Assembly: GCA_019828565.1 (NCBI GenBank)
Contig: JAHDYR010000012.1
Location: forward strand, 620,001-684,000
Length of the DNA: 64,000 bases
Origin: Carpediemonas membranifera
Lineage: Eukaryota; Fornicata
Reading direction: 5' to 3'
Shown: one piece after another, positions 1 to 10,094 of the stretch
Layout of the letters: every line of letters starts with the position of its first letter
How positions within the stretch are numbered: the first letter of the stretch is position 1
The notes under the pieces: generated by a model
Told to the model about the DNA's origin: nothing
The model's database searches: none
What the model saw: the letters and a program-made list of their open reading frames with translations, nothing else
Program-made: the position numbers and the translations under genes

Positions 1-1529
1 ACCTGCAGACGCTGCGGGCGCTGTTCGAGGCCGAGACGGGCCGAATGAGGACGGCCCCGTCGATCGATGCCATGGTCGGTCGGGTCGTTGACTACTTGCT
101 CGACCTCGACAACCACGACCAGGAGGTGACCGGCCCGACGGTGCAGCGGTCCCTGGGCCGTCTCATCACGTCCGTCTTCGGCCGGCACCGCACGCTGGCC
201 TTCCCATTCCTGCGGATCTGCGATAAGGAGGCGACACACCCTCACCTCGGCGGGTGTGGCCACCTCGTTCACGTCAAGTGCTTCATGGAGCACCGGGCGG
301 CCCAGCTCGAGCACTCAAAGACGCTGAGCCGCGTCTCGGGGGCCGAGCCGCTGATCTTCCGAGAGATCTCGTGCCCCTTGTGCAAGGCCGTGACGACCGG
401 CATCATGCAGCACCCAGCCTGCACCCAACCGACCGGCCCTGATCCCCACATCCACATCCGGCAGCTGTGCTCCTGGACCAGGCCCGTGGTGCGGGGCGAC
501 ATCACGCGGTACCAGCTTACCCGTCTCGGGGCATCCCCGGGCATGCAGGAGGGCAAGATCATCGCCCGGCTCGCAGTCGCCCTGCACTCTGTGGCATATA
601 CGGCCATCTGCCTCGACATGGCGTGCTCGGCACCCACGAGGGAGCTGGCGCACGGCCCGCACTACCTCGAGAACCGCGTCCAGATCCTGGCGGCCACCCT
701 CGGGTCGGTCCTCGCCCTGCTGAGGGACACAGACCGCCAGCTGCTGGACAGACTTGTCGAGACCGCCCAGGGCTTCTCCTGCCCCGAGGACCTCCTCGAC
801 GGCGGCATCACCGCCATGCTCCTGAAGACATGCGCCCGGGCCGTGACGAGCTCCAGTGGACCCGAGCAGTGCGAGCCCCTGGCCCTGCCCGACCTCAGCG
901 GGGTGCCGGGGGGCGTCGTGCGGGCCCTGCAGGGCCAGGTCGCCATCCTCAACGCCGCGTTCGAGATGCTCTCGGTGGTCTCCGTCCCGGGCCCCGACAC
1001 TGCACTGCAGCGCCACTCGACCGCCGTCTCCCTCGATGCCCAGCTGAGTGGCATGCCCCGCCTCTCTCCCCTGATCCTGACGATCCCCTGGACGGACTTG
1101 CTGGACATGTTCCATGACACATACGAGGCGTCGTGTTCCAACTGCGGCGGCTCGTACAGCACCGCGACAGAGCTGTTCGTCTGCCTGCTCTGCGGGGCGA
1201 AGTTCTGCAGCCATTGCGAGGATTCGATCGAGTTCGACTCGATGCGGACCCACGGGTTCGTCCACGGCACGATGTTCCCCCTCATCGCGCTGAAGACGGG
1301 CCTTGTCACCATCTACCACGACCCCCGCGTCGTCGTGTGGAACGCAGTCCACCTCGACCAGCACGGGGAGGCAGACCCCCAGCTGCAGCGGGGCCGGGCC
1401 ACAACACTGTGCCCGGCCCGGCTGGACGAGCTGCACGCGTACCTGCTGCACCACGTGCCGACGACGGGGCCGAAGCTGCTGGGGGACGCGAGGGTGCTGT
1501 TTACCCACCACCGCGACACGTCGCCATGA
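1..1529 (+). CDS. UBR-type E3 ubiquitin ligase, C-terminal part (5' end outside window)
   Basis: The frame is open from the first bases of the window, so the gene starts upstream. Counting from the first ATG (base 45), a RING-H2-like zinc site is visible (C59, CGH at 71-73, C79, and CPLC at 110-113). The last third carries a Cys-rich cluster (CSNC, CLLC, CSHC) followed by a block with MRTHGFVHGTMFPLI and LDQHGEADPQLQRG. This order (RING, long helical spacer, Cys/His UBR autoinhibitory tail with the conserved Y/LDxxGExDxxLxRG pattern) is that of UBR1/UBR2 N-recognins, which ubiquitinate N-degron substrates. The first RING Cys pair and the substrate-binding UBR box must lie upstream. The stop TGA is followed at once by TAAAG. 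Confidence 0.82.
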   Translation, partial: LQTLRALFEAETGRMRTAPSIDAMVGRVVDYLLDLDNHDQEVTGPTVQRSLGRLITSVFGRHRTLAFPFLRICDKEATHPHLGGCGHLVHVKCFMEHRAAQLEHSKTLSRVSGAEPLIFREISCPLCKAVTTGIMQHPACTQPTGPDPHIHIRQLCSWTRPVVRGDITRYQLTRLGASPGMQEGKIIARLAVALHSVAYTAICLDMACSAPTRELAHGPHYLENRVQILAATLGSVLALLRDTDRQLLDRLVETAQGFSCPEDLLDGGITAMLLKTCARAVTSSSGPEQCEPLALPDLSGVPGGVVRALQGQVAILNAAFEMLSVVSVPGPDTALQRHSTAVSLDAQLSGMPRLSPLILTIPWTDLLDMFHDTYEASCSNCGGSYSTATELFVCLLCGAKFCSHCEDSIEFDSMRTHGFVHGTMFPLIALKTGLVTIYHDPRVVVWNAVHLDQHGEADPQLQRGRATTLCPARLDELHAYLLHHVPTTGPKLLGDARVLFTHHRDTSP

Positions 1530-1596
1530 TAAAGTATACTGTTAAAACATGCACACCAGAGGCTGCTTTTTATTGGTATCGGTCGAGCAACCAGCC

Positions 1597-2277
1597 CTAC
1601 AGCCCGGGCCGCACGCCCTGCCTCGACGTCGCCGTCCGCACCTCGTCGACAACCTGGCGGAACTGCACCCTGAGCGCCTCCAGCTCGGCCTGGCCCTGTT
1701 TGCGGAGTTGCTCGCTCTGGTCGAGTTGGGCTCTCAGCCGCATGACCTCGAGCTCCAGCGCATGGACCCGCGCCTGCTCCTCGGTCAGCCGGCGGAACGA
1801 CTCCCGCTCGGCGTCCTGGGCCTCTCTGACGACGTCAAAGGATCTGCTCGACTCAGTGGAGCGGGCCTGCTGCATTTCAAAGATGCAGTTCACCGTTGCC
1901 TTCAAGGATTGGTCTAGAGACTTATTCCGCGCTATCAGCGCCTGTACGCTGCTGCTGGTGATCACGTTGGTCTCTGAGCACACGCCCAACGACGCTCCCG
2001 GGGGGCAGCTGGCCAACCCATCCACAGGCAACAGCGCGAAGAACTGGATGTCCGCCGGTTTCGAGCGTAATAGGTGTGCGGTGAAGCGGCGTATGTCTGC
2101 GTCCGTCACCTGGGACTCGCTCACGGTCACAGGCATCAGCAGGCTCACGGAAAGAGACCCGGGGTCGGTGTTCAGCTTGTCAGGGCTCGAGGATTCGGAA
2201 AAACGAATCGAACGGGGCCTATCTTCAGGTGTTGTTGATACAACTCTCCCTGTTTCGCCAACGTGCATGTCTGCCAT
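1597..2277 (-). CDS. hypothetical coiled-coil protein (226 aa)
   Basis: ATG start at 2277, convergent with the UBR gene and 67 bp from its stop. The first 60 residues are polar and Ser-rich. The middle contains a short hydrophobic block (IQFFALLPVDGL). From about residue 130 to the end the protein is a heptad-rich, Glu/Arg/Gln-rich coiled coil. No family is recognised. The opposite strand is also open, but its codon pattern is poorer. AATAAA lies just downstream of the stop. Confidence 0.6.
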   Translation of the reverse strand: MADMHVGETGRVVSTTPEDRPRSIRFSESSSPDKLNTDPGSLSVSLLMPVTVSESQVTDADIRRFTAHLLRSKPADIQFFALLPVDGLASCPPGASLGVCSETNVITSSSVQALIARNKSLDQSLKATVNCIFEMQQARSTESSRSFDVVREAQDAERESFRRLTEEQARVHALELEVMRLRAQLDQSEQLRKQGQAELEALRVQFRQVVDEVRTATSRQGVRPGL

Positions 2278-2738
2278 CGGTTTCTTGTGATTGTGTTGTT
2301 ATGGGAAGCACTATTCACCGAACCCGCGCTGACCGCGGTGTCGCATTGAAGCCCGGTTGCATCCCCCAGGCCGTAGCAGGCTGTGCCTCCCCTTCTTGCC
2401 GTGAGGCGACTTCCCGACTCGACAAGCAAACAAGAATTTCATGAGCGGAACGGACGAGTTCGAGGACATCTGCGACGCCTTGAACCGACCTTCACCACCA
2501 CCCTGTTTGTAACCAGAATCCCTCTTTTATTCAGTGGAAAACGTCCTCTCTGACTACCATCGCAAGGCCCCGCAGCAGCACGCGGCCCCAGACGCCCAGT
2601 CGGCAACACCGACGCACAAAGTTCGCACCACATACCGTAAGCAGCAGCCCCAGCCCAATCTGAACGACTCTGACGTGGATCCGTCGCTGCGTTCCCGCCC
2701 CCGTTCGTCCCCCCTCCCCCCCCTACACAGTAGAGTAC
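2278..2738. other. intergenic, divergent promoter region
   Basis: 461 bp between two divergent coding regions. No RNA gene or conserved ORF is seen. A C-rich tract followed by CTACACAG (around 2704-2730) directly before the downstream ATG resembles a 3' splice site, so a short 5' exon of the next gene cannot be excluded. Confidence 0.4.
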
Positions 2739-4877
2739 ATGCTCCGCAGACACACGCAGGTCGTTCCCATGCAGCAGCAGACGCGCCCTCAGTACCAGCG
2801 CTACGAGCACTCCCCAGAGGCCTGGCGCGGCTCCTACGACCGCCCCCGCGACGTGCCCCGCGAGGTGCCCCGCGAGGTGCCCCGTGAAATGCCCCGCTAC
2901 GACCCCCGCTACGAGGAGCAGTACGCCGAGCCGTACCAGGAGTACCAGGAGCCGAGCAGGCCCCCACAGTTCGAGGAGTACGACGACTACGCGCCCCCCA
3001 GGCAGGTGCCAGAGAAGCAGTGGCAGGAGCCTCAGCCGGCCCCGGCCTCGCCGTCGCCCGCAATCCCGTCGCCCGCACACCGGGAGATGTCGGCCGTCCA
3101 GGCCGGCGCGGTGGCCGAGCTCGAGGACCGCGTCGCCGAGCTCGAGGCGGAGGTGCGTGAGCTTGAGTCCCGGCTTGCCCAGGCCACAGACGAGAGGGAT
3201 GGGCTTGCAGAGGGGGGCAAGGAGGTCCGGGTCAAGCTCCAGAAGCGGGCACAGCAGGTTGCTGACCAGCAGGCGTCGATTGAGGGCTTGACCAAGCAGG
3301 TTGAGGTGTGGCGGGCCAAGAGCGAGGAGAAGGAGACAGAGTTGGCTGCGGCATGCGAGGACCTCGACCAGGCGCTGAAGAAGGCCAGGGAGCAAGAGGA
3401 GCTCGCCAACACGCGACACGACGCCGTGGACGCGCTGCAGTCGACGCTGGAGGGCCGGGAGCGGGCGATCAACAAGCTCAAGGCGGACCTGGCGACGAGG
3501 GAGAAGGAGCTGGACGGGAAGGCGGCGCAGTGCGACGACCTGACCATACAGCTCGAGGACACGCGACGGAGGCTTGAGTCAGAGAGTCAGAACCTGATGA
3601 ACCTGCAGCAGGAGGCCAATCGACTAAGGAAGGCCGTCAGTGGGGCCAGCACCGCGGAGTCCCAGGCGTCCGAGCGGATCGAGGCCCTCATGGCGCAGGT
3701 CCAGACGCTGCAGGGCGACAAGGCCGCACTGGGCCAGGACAAGGCGCGGGTCGAGGCCCAGCTGGCCCAACTCGAACGGCAGTACCGGCAGCTGGAGGTG
3801 ACCAAGAGTGCGACCGGAGCCTACCAGGCCACACAGCCCAGCTCGGCCCCGGCCCCCACGAGGGATGCCGTCGTGCAGAGACAGGAGGAGCTCGCCCGCG
3901 CCGCCCAGACCTCGAGGCCCGCAGCGACCCACCGCACGTCGTCGATCGGCTGGGACATGGCGGCCGAGCCCGCGGGCAGGGAGGCACAGGCGCCGGTGCC
4001 CAGCACACGACCGCAGCAGGCAGCAGGGGCCGTGCGGCAGCGTAGCGAGGGCTTCCAGCAGGCCTGGGACGCTGAGCCCTCCCCCAGCCGGAAGGAGCGG
4101 CAGAGACCCGCGGAGCCCGAGGCGAGACCCGTGAGGGTTGATCGCCCAGAGCCCCAACAACAGCCGCAACACCAGCCGCAGTCGTACTTCGAGACGCCGG
4201 CCCCAGCGCAGACCCGGGAAGACCCCATCGACATGGAGAAGGTCCGCAAGTACGAAAAGTTCATGGAGTACCAGCGGATGCGGGAGGAACAGGCCAGAAG
4301 GCGGCACGAGCTCGAGGAGCGGCTCCAGGGCCTCAGCATGGAGGTGGATGACCTGCGGGCGTCCGACGAGATCGAGGCCGCCCGTGCCAAGCGGGCAGAG
4401 GGCGTGAAGCGGATGTTCGCGGACGACGACGCCCGCAAGGCCCGCGAGCTCGATGAGTTCCGACGCAAGAAGGCGGAGCGGGACCGGCAGCGGTATGGGG
4501 ACGACCGGGCGCCGAGGGACGTCCGGCCGCCCCACATGCCCGAGTACCAGCAGCCTGAGACGCCGCCGCCCGACATATTCGGCGATCACCGACGGGACCG
4601 GCCCTCGGGAACGCCCGGGACGCCGTTCGCCACAGAGCAGACGGATGCCTCCGACATAGTGCTGGACAGGCTCGAGAAGGACCTCAGTAAGGCAGCGTAC
4701 AAGGTCAGCTACCAGGAGGCCGAGTTGCAGAAGCTGGAGGAGATGACCCGGCTGACGGCAGACAAGCGGCGCCGCAAGATCTACCTCGAGGAGTCCCTAG
4801 AGGAGGGGCGGGCAGAGGTGGCGCGGGTCAGGCTCGAGATCAGGAAGATGGAGGACGCCCTTGGCCGGGCCCGCTGA
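2739..4877 (+). CDS. large coiled-coil protein with disordered N-terminus and centre (712 aa)
   Basis: The N-terminal 110 residues are Pro/Arg/Tyr/Gln-rich, with a short tandem motif (REVPREVPREMPR). A long coiled coil runs from about residue 115 to 375 (AVAELEDRVAELEAEVRELE at its start). A Pro/Ala/Gln-rich disordered stretch fills about 375-490, and a second charged coiled coil covers about 495-712. The architecture suits a cytoskeletal or basal-body structural protein, but no family motif is recognised. The first in-frame ATG was used. The stop TGA is followed by GTAAAG, a candidate poly(A) signal. Confidence 0.7.
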   Translation: MLRRHTQVVPMQQQTRPQYQRYEHSPEAWRGSYDRPRDVPREVPREVPREMPRYDPRYEEQYAEPYQEYQEPSRPPQFEEYDDYAPPRQVPEKQWQEPQPAPASPSPAIPSPAHREMSAVQAGAVAELEDRVAELEAEVRELESRLAQATDERDGLAEGGKEVRVKLQKRAQQVADQQASIEGLTKQVEVWRAKSEEKETELAAACEDLDQALKKAREQEELANTRHDAVDALQSTLEGRERAINKLKADLATREKELDGKAAQCDDLTIQLEDTRRRLESESQNLMNLQQEANRLRKAVSGASTAESQASERIEALMAQVQTLQGDKAALGQDKARVEAQLAQLERQYRQLEVTKSATGAYQATQPSSAPAPTRDAVVQRQEELARAAQTSRPAATHRTSSIGWDMAAEPAGREAQAPVPSTRPQQAAGAVRQRSEGFQQAWDAEPSPSRKERQRPAEPEARPVRVDRPEPQQQPQHQPQSYFETPAPAQTREDPIDMEKVRKYEKFMEYQRMREEQARRRHELEERLQGLSMEVDDLRASDEIEAARAKRAEGVKRMFADDDARKARELDEFRRKKAERDRQRYGDDRAPRDVRPPHMPEYQQPETPPPDIFGDHRRDRPSGTPGTPFATEQTDASDIVLDRLEKDLSKAAYKVSYQEAELQKLEEMTRLTADKRRRKIYLEESLEEGRAEVARVRLEIRKMEDALGRAR

Positions 4878-5041
4878 TGTACTGTAAAGAGTTTCATACG
4901 GTGTCCCGAGTCGATGGCGGATCTCGACCCAGGACCAAGGGTGCATGGAATAGGGACTGCTGTCACCACATGCTAGCTAGTGATCGCCCAAATGACCGGT
5001 TTCTTGCCTGTTCTTGACGGTGCAGGTTTGGCAGGCACCAC

Positions 5042-6511
5042 ATGAAGATACCAAATTTTCGGCGAAAGAAGGCGGAGAAACCTTTAGCTCGCCTGTATCG
5101 GGGAACAGGGAAGTATATATTCCCCAATGGCGACACCTATACTGGCCAATGGAAGGACTATCGCATGCACGGAAAAGGCACTCTCGTGCTCGCCAACGGA
5201 GCCCAGTATACCGGGCAGTGGAAGGCCAATATGATGCACGGCAAAGGAGAGCTCCGTTGGCCAGACGGGGCTTTCTACAACGGCGAGTTCGTCGATGGTA
5301 GCAAGGAAGGAGAGGGCTCCCTCCGTTACAACAACGGCACCAACTACTCCGGCCAGTTCCACTCCGACAAGTTCCACGGCACGGGCCTGATGCGCTTCAA
5401 GCATAGCGGGGCCGTCTACTCGGGCCAGTTTACGGAGGGCGCCCTCACCGGGGTCGGCGTCTTGGAGTACCCGGACGGCCGCATCTCCGCGGGCGTGTGG
5501 GAGGCCGGCAAGTACCAGGGCCCGCCGCCCCACGGCTACTACGAGGGCGAGAGGAACGGCCTCGGGCAGCGGGAGGGGCAGGGAATCGAGATCTTCCCCA
5601 ACGGCTGCTCGTTCCAGGGAACCTGGCGGGCTGGGCTCATACACGGCCACGGCACGTACCGGTGGCCCAACGGGCAGGTCTATGAGGGCATGTTCGCGGC
5701 GGGACGCTACCACGGGGAAGGCACGATGCGGTGGCCCTGCGGCGAGAGCTACAGCGGCGAGTTCAAGGACGGCGAGCAGCACGGCTACGGGACGTACACC
5801 TGGGCAGCGGGCAGGGTCTACAGCGGCGAGTGGCTGGACGGTCGGCCCTGTGACGAAGAGGCCGCCGCGATCCCGAGAGAGGCGATGAGGCCGAGGCGGT
5901 CCAGAAGACCCAGGAGCAAACCCGTCAAGGCGTGCCTCCTGTCGGCCAAGCTCATCGACCGCACTGACGACGTGTACGTCCCGGACGACGACGACACGCA
6001 CAGCTGGGCCCGCATGGAGTTCGGGAACGGGGATGTCTACGAGGGCGAGACCCAGGACGGCAAGCGCCACGGGCACGGGATATACAAGCTGGCGAACGGC
6101 GAGGTATACGACGGAAGCTGGGCGGACGACCGCATGGACGGCTTCGGCGAGTACCGCTGGCCCGATGGGCAGGCGTACAGCGGCGACCATAGGGCGGGTG
6201 CGATGCACGGCAAGGGCCGTCTCACGCTGGGCCCGGCCGCGACCGACGGATGCGACTACGACGGGGACTTCTGCGACAACCTAATGACTGGCCGGGGCGT
6301 GCTCCGGTGGCGTGACGGGAGCAGCTACCGGGGCGGCATCGTTAACGGCGCGATGCAAGGCATGGGGGCGTACACCTGGGCCAACGGCAACGTGTTCAAC
6401 GGAGAGTTCGAGGCGGACGCGGGTCTCAGAGGGGTCATGACGTATGCCGATGGGCAGACCCGCGAGGGGCGGTGCGTCGACAACCAGTTCATCCCTAACG
6501 ACCCGCTGTAA
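5042..6511 (+). CDS. MORN-repeat protein (489 aa)
   Basis: Almost the whole protein is built of about 15 MORN repeats with the pattern YxGxWkdgxxHGxGxxxwpnG, for example YTGQWKANMMHGKGELRWPD near residue 57. The repeats form two blocks separated by a basic linker at about 275-325 that contains PRRSRRPRSK. MORN arrays bind lipids or act as scaffolds; in protists they are common in basal bodies, flagella and daughter-cell scaffolds. No kinase or other catalytic domain is attached. AGTAAAG lies 6 nt past the stop. A long antisense frame exists only because the repeats are GC-rich. Confidence 0.9.
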   Translation: MKIPNFRRKKAEKPLARLYRGTGKYIFPNGDTYTGQWKDYRMHGKGTLVLANGAQYTGQWKANMMHGKGELRWPDGAFYNGEFVDGSKEGEGSLRYNNGTNYSGQFHSDKFHGTGLMRFKHSGAVYSGQFTEGALTGVGVLEYPDGRISAGVWEAGKYQGPPPHGYYEGERNGLGQREGQGIEIFPNGCSFQGTWRAGLIHGHGTYRWPNGQVYEGMFAAGRYHGEGTMRWPCGESYSGEFKDGEQHGYGTYTWAAGRVYSGEWLDGRPCDEEAAAIPREAMRPRRSRRPRSKPVKACLLSAKLIDRTDDVYVPDDDDTHSWARMEFGNGDVYEGETQDGKRHGHGIYKLANGEVYDGSWADDRMDGFGEYRWPDGQAYSGDHRAGAMHGKGRLTLGPAATDGCDYDGDFCDNLMTGRGVLRWRDGSSYRGGIVNGAMQGMGAYTWANGNVFNGEFEADAGLRGVMTYADGQTREGRCVDNQFIPNDPL

Positions 6512-6771
6512 GATAGTAAAGATCGCTCATGACGGTGAAGGCGGGTGCGATGGTATGAGCAGCATTCGCCCTCAGTAACCTACCGGGCTGAGACAGGAGC
6601 AGGATAGAGCCGATAGAAACCCTGCCCCTGCTCATGCTGGAACACCGACCCAGCTTACCGATAGGCGTGGGAGACGGACAACTCTGCAATTCAGCGAGGG
6701 ACTAGACCGCCAAACCCCGCGGTCTAAAACTGCTCAATTTGTCCTTGCAGAATTTGTCAAAAACTACCACA

Positions 6772-7548
6772 ATGCAAGCATCTGTAGTATTGGAAAACAG
6801 CCAAAACAACGTTGCGTTAGAGTGTGAATACGCTAAGGTCAAAACACTAGAGAACAGATTCCTGAAGCAGCCATCCCAGAGGCAGTGCCACCTCCTGTTC
6901 GAAATGATGAGGAACCATGCCCCTCTAGAGGATATAGAGCTTCCTATTCCATTGGAGGACCTCATGCCTGCGCCTGAGCGGGAGCCTCTCGCTGCCATCG
7001 CGGAGTGCTCCGTCATCGAGGAGGAAGAGGAGATCGAACTGCCGGCGCCCGTCATGCTGATGGACACGGGAGTATCGCCTTTCGCCAACCCAGAGCCAAA
7101 GCCCGTCGAGCGCATCAGCGTGGCGCTGTGCACCGAGCCTCTCCAAGTCAGCGACGCCGCTGTCAACACGTCGACGGTCGATCCCGAGCCTTTGATACTC
7201 GCGGACATCGGCACGGGCACCACTGTCGTGTGCACTCGGTCGGCTACAGTCAGCCCAATGCTGGTGGCCGCGGACATAGCCCTGAGCCCCATCAAGCCCG
7301 TCACTGTCCACGTGCCCGTCCACAGGACACCAGAGGCGGCCCAAGAAGTAGTGAAGACCGCGACCCCGGAGATGATCAGGGCCCCTGACCCTGCTGTGTC
7401 GGGCCCGTGGGACAGCACACCCAACCTGCGGCGACAGCTGGAGCTGCAGCAGGGCTGGGACGTTGGCAGGATATTCCCCGGCAAGTACAAGATCCCGACG
7501 AAGGCCTCGGACCTGTTCAGCAAGGAGAAGAAGCGGCTCAAGCGCTGA
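6772..7548 (+). CDS. hypothetical acidic/proline-rich protein (258 aa)
   Basis: First ATG of the frame at 6772; the open frame extends slightly upstream without an ATG. The N-terminus looks folded or helical (about 1-60). The centre is rich in Pro, Val, Ala and acidic residues (IEEEEEIELPAP). The C-terminus (from about 215) is basic and helical and ends in SKEKKRLKR. No domain is recognised. Confidence 0.55.
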   Translation: MQASVVLENSQNNVALECEYAKVKTLENRFLKQPSQRQCHLLFEMMRNHAPLEDIELPIPLEDLMPAPEREPLAAIAECSVIEEEEEIELPAPVMLMDTGVSPFANPEPKPVERISVALCTEPLQVSDAAVNTSTVDPEPLILADIGTGTTVVCTRSATVSPMLVAADIALSPIKPVTVHVPVHRTPEAAQEVVKTATPEMIRAPDPAVSGPWDSTPNLRRQLELQQGWDVGRIFPGKYKIPTKASDLFSKEKKRLKR

Positions 7549-7638
7549 GTTAGTTAGCCGTTGACAGCCACATTTTATGATAAACGCAGCGCCGACGTTT
7601 ACACCGACCGGGGAAGCTCTGACAGGCCTATTACCCCG

Positions 7639-8619
7639 TCACTCCGCGGCATAGATGGCCGTGGGTTCGGCCTCCGAGATGCTTCCAACCAAGAAGAGCC
7701 TGACAGCGGATAGCACGGTGCTGATGGTCACAGACAGCTTGATGAGCTCGAATCCAGCCATGATCAACAGATACGGTCTGATCGTCGCCATGTTGAGTAA
7801 GACAACCGTGGCCGACTCACCGCCAACCACGATCTCGGCGGCGATCAGCAGCAGCTGACATACTGAGACCGCGGCGGCCACGATCACCGCGACCACGGCG
7901 AGGGACGGGGCAGCGACGGCGGCCAGGCCGACCAGCCGGGCCACGTCACTCTCCTCGGCCCGGGCATGGTTGCGGACGGCCGCGACGACCCCGTTGATGG
8001 CCAGGGCGACCGCCACGGAGAGGAGGATGGCGTCGCACACCTGGCCGACGAAGGGGAGTGCCGCAAGCAGAGCGGTGAGGGTGGCGACGGCGAGCCCAGT
8101 GAGCGCCGACCCGACGACGACGGCAACGACAGTGTTCCGCTCGATGCCGCCCTTCCGGCCCATGGCGACGGAGGCTGTGCCGGACGACAGGGCCAGGCCG
8201 GTGGTGGTGATAAAGGCGGCGATGAAGATCGCCAGGGCGAAGAGGGCCTGCAGGAGAACGTAGACGAGCATGGGTGTGGTCACAGCCCCGCCGCCCTGCA
8301 CTGAGGACGGCGAGACGAGGGACACGAAGGCGGTGATGCCAGCGGTGAGACCGAGGTGGACGATGGCGGTGATGCCAGTCAGGAAGAAGCGAACAACGCC
8401 ATCCAGCACAAATAGAGCCATAGGAACAGCAAGAAGGAAAGTGGTGCGATGGTGGGAGCTCTCTGTGCTCTTCTGAGTCAGAAAGAGGATGATCAAACCG
8501 AGCAGCGTCAGCAGGGCAGCGCCGAGGTTCACCTTCTCCCCAGCTACACCAAGACCACCCATGAGGCCGGATATGACCTTGAATGGGGCCAGGATGGCCG
8601 TCAGTCCATTAATCAGCAT
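7639..8619 (-). CDS. polytopic membrane protein (326 aa)
   Basis: ATG at 8619. About eight hydrophobic segments spread over the whole length predict a multi-pass membrane protein, with a short acidic C-terminal tail. Small residues (Ala, Gly, Val, Thr) dominate the helices. There is no recognisable transporter signature. It is divergent from the following HAD hydrolase, with only 150 bp between the two start codons. Confidence 0.7.
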   Translation of the reverse strand: MLINGLTAILAPFKVISGLMGGLGVAGEKVNLGAALLTLLGLIILFLTQKSTESSHHRTTFLLAVPMALFVLDGVVRFFLTGITAIVHLGLTAGITAFVSLVSPSSVQGGGAVTTPMLVYVLLQALFALAIFIAAFITTTGLALSSGTASVAMGRKGGIERNTVVAVVVGSALTGLAVATLTALLAALPFVGQVCDAILLSVAVALAINGVVAAVRNHARAEESDVARLVGLAAVAAPSLAVVAVIVAAAVSVCQLLLIAAEIVVGGESATVVLLNMATIRPYLLIMAGFELIKLSVTISTVLSAVRLFLVGSISEAEPTAIYAAE

Positions 8620-8769
8620 GGGTGCTCCGTGATTGCACCCCGGCTGGGCTGGATCTCGGCCAAGCCCCCACCACTTGGGCCGCCTTTTCTGTGGTCTGCA
8701 GGTGATATTTCGGCCCCTGACACTGTTGGGGGATTCCCGAGTCGATCGACTCTGGCCACTCAGGCAGCA

Positions 8770-9825
8770 ATGGCAGAACGCGCTGGTGCTGGTGCGGACA
8801 GCGATGTTACTTGTTCAAACGGTCAAGGCGCTTGCTGTGTGTTTGACGTCGATGGGGTGTTCCGGCTCGGGCATCTGTCGGTGCCAGGAGCCACCGGTGC
8901 GCTCGCTTCCCTCAGGGAGGCCGGTGTTCCGCATGTTTTCCTCACAAACACATCGGCGAGTCCACAGGCGTCATCGCAGGAGCTAGCCCATGCGCTGGAC
9001 GGCACGTACGTCGATCCCGCGGACATCATCGTGTCCCACAGCCCATTCCAGGACCTGCTGAGCCCGTTCAGGGTCTCGGAGCGCCCCATACTCGTCGTAG
9101 GAATCGACAACGTGTCCGCTGGGGACGTGGAGACCCTCTACCACATCCCGCACGCCGTCTCGACCGACGATGTCTACCGCTGCCTCCCCGCCTCCTGCGT
9201 CCCCGCCCTGGCCGGCATCCACAGCCCCGCCAACGACGAGGGCGTGATGAGGGACGCGCATGCCCAGTTTGCGGCCGTCGCGGTGATGGCGGACAGCAAC
9301 AACCTCACCCGGGACATGCAGCTGGTGCTGGACGCCCTCCGGTTCGACGGGCACTGCCACCCTGATGACATACGGCAGTTCCTGGACAACGGGGGCGACG
9401 ACCGGCGGCAACACATCCCGATCTTCTTCGCCAACCCCGACATGGTCTACGGGGCCGCCCACCCCGCCCCCCGCCTTACCCAGGGTTGCTTCAGACTCAT
9501 GCTCGAGTCCATGTTCAAGGCGCTCACGGGACAGGCGCTAGACGTCGTTCAGGCTGGCAAGCCCTCGGCGATCAGCTACGAGTACGCCGCAGGGCTCCTC
9601 CGGGACAAGGGCGGGGCGGGTTCCGTCTTCATGGTGGGCGACAACCCCGCCTCGGACATCCGTGGGGCCAACAGGGTGGGGTGGACGTCCTGTCTCGTCC
9701 GGACAGGCATCGGGGCCCGGGTTGACACGGAGACCCTGCCCGAGGAGGACCGGCCTGCGATGGTGTTCCCCACGGTGGTAGAGGCCATCGCACATATCGT
9801 GAAGGTCCACACCGGTAAAGTCTAG
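8770..9825 (+). CDS. HAD-superfamily (class IIA) hydrolase, CECR5/HDHD5-like
   Basis: 351 aa from the ATG at 8770; an upstream extension of the frame lacks an ATG and overlaps the neighbouring gene. HAD motif I is VFDVDGVFRLG, motif II is FLTNTSASP, a Lys-containing motif III is QAGKPS, and motif IV is MVGDNPASDIRGANRVGWTS. The DxDGV...TNT...GDNxxSDIxGA pattern and the large C2 cap match the TIGR01456/CECR5 (HDHD5) group, whose substrate is unclear. It is one of two class-IIA HAD genes in the window (see 37860-38747). Confidence 0.85.
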   Translation: MAERAGAGADSDVTCSNGQGACCVFDVDGVFRLGHLSVPGATGALASLREAGVPHVFLTNTSASPQASSQELAHALDGTYVDPADIIVSHSPFQDLLSPFRVSERPILVVGIDNVSAGDVETLYHIPHAVSTDDVYRCLPASCVPALAGIHSPANDEGVMRDAHAQFAAVAVMADSNNLTRDMQLVLDALRFDGHCHPDDIRQFLDNGGDDRRQHIPIFFANPDMVYGAAHPAPRLTQGCFRLMLESMFKALTGQALDVVQAGKPSAISYEYAAGLLRDKGGAGSVFMVGDNPASDIRGANRVGWTSCLVRTGIGARVDTETLPEEDRPAMVFPTVVEAIAHIVKVHTGKV

Positions 9826-10094
9826 CGGATCCCCCTTTGTACCATCACCCCAATAAACCACCCGACCAACAAAGCATGCTGAACACGGAAGGCCCAGGTA
9901 GCCAGCGTCTGACCTGAGGGCCACAGGATAGGGAAGATAAAAGGTGCGGTCGCCTACCCCGGCAGAGGCGTTGTAGTCCCGACAGTTGCCCTCAGCAAGG
10001 GCGACTTCAATGTAAAACTTGAGCTGGTGGATATCCCACCGACTCCCAACCCATCATCGAGTGTTGCGGAAGATCGCACTTTTGGCAACACCGA

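Noticed and set aside
5084-6208. 374-codon antisense frame opposite the MORN gene
   Set aside because: Shadow of GC-rich repeats; no motif, while the sense strand is an unmistakable MORN protein.
8449-8769. 107-residue N-terminal extension of the CECR5-like hydrolase
   Set aside because: No ATG, overlaps the start of the minus-strand membrane protein, and is not hydrolase-like.
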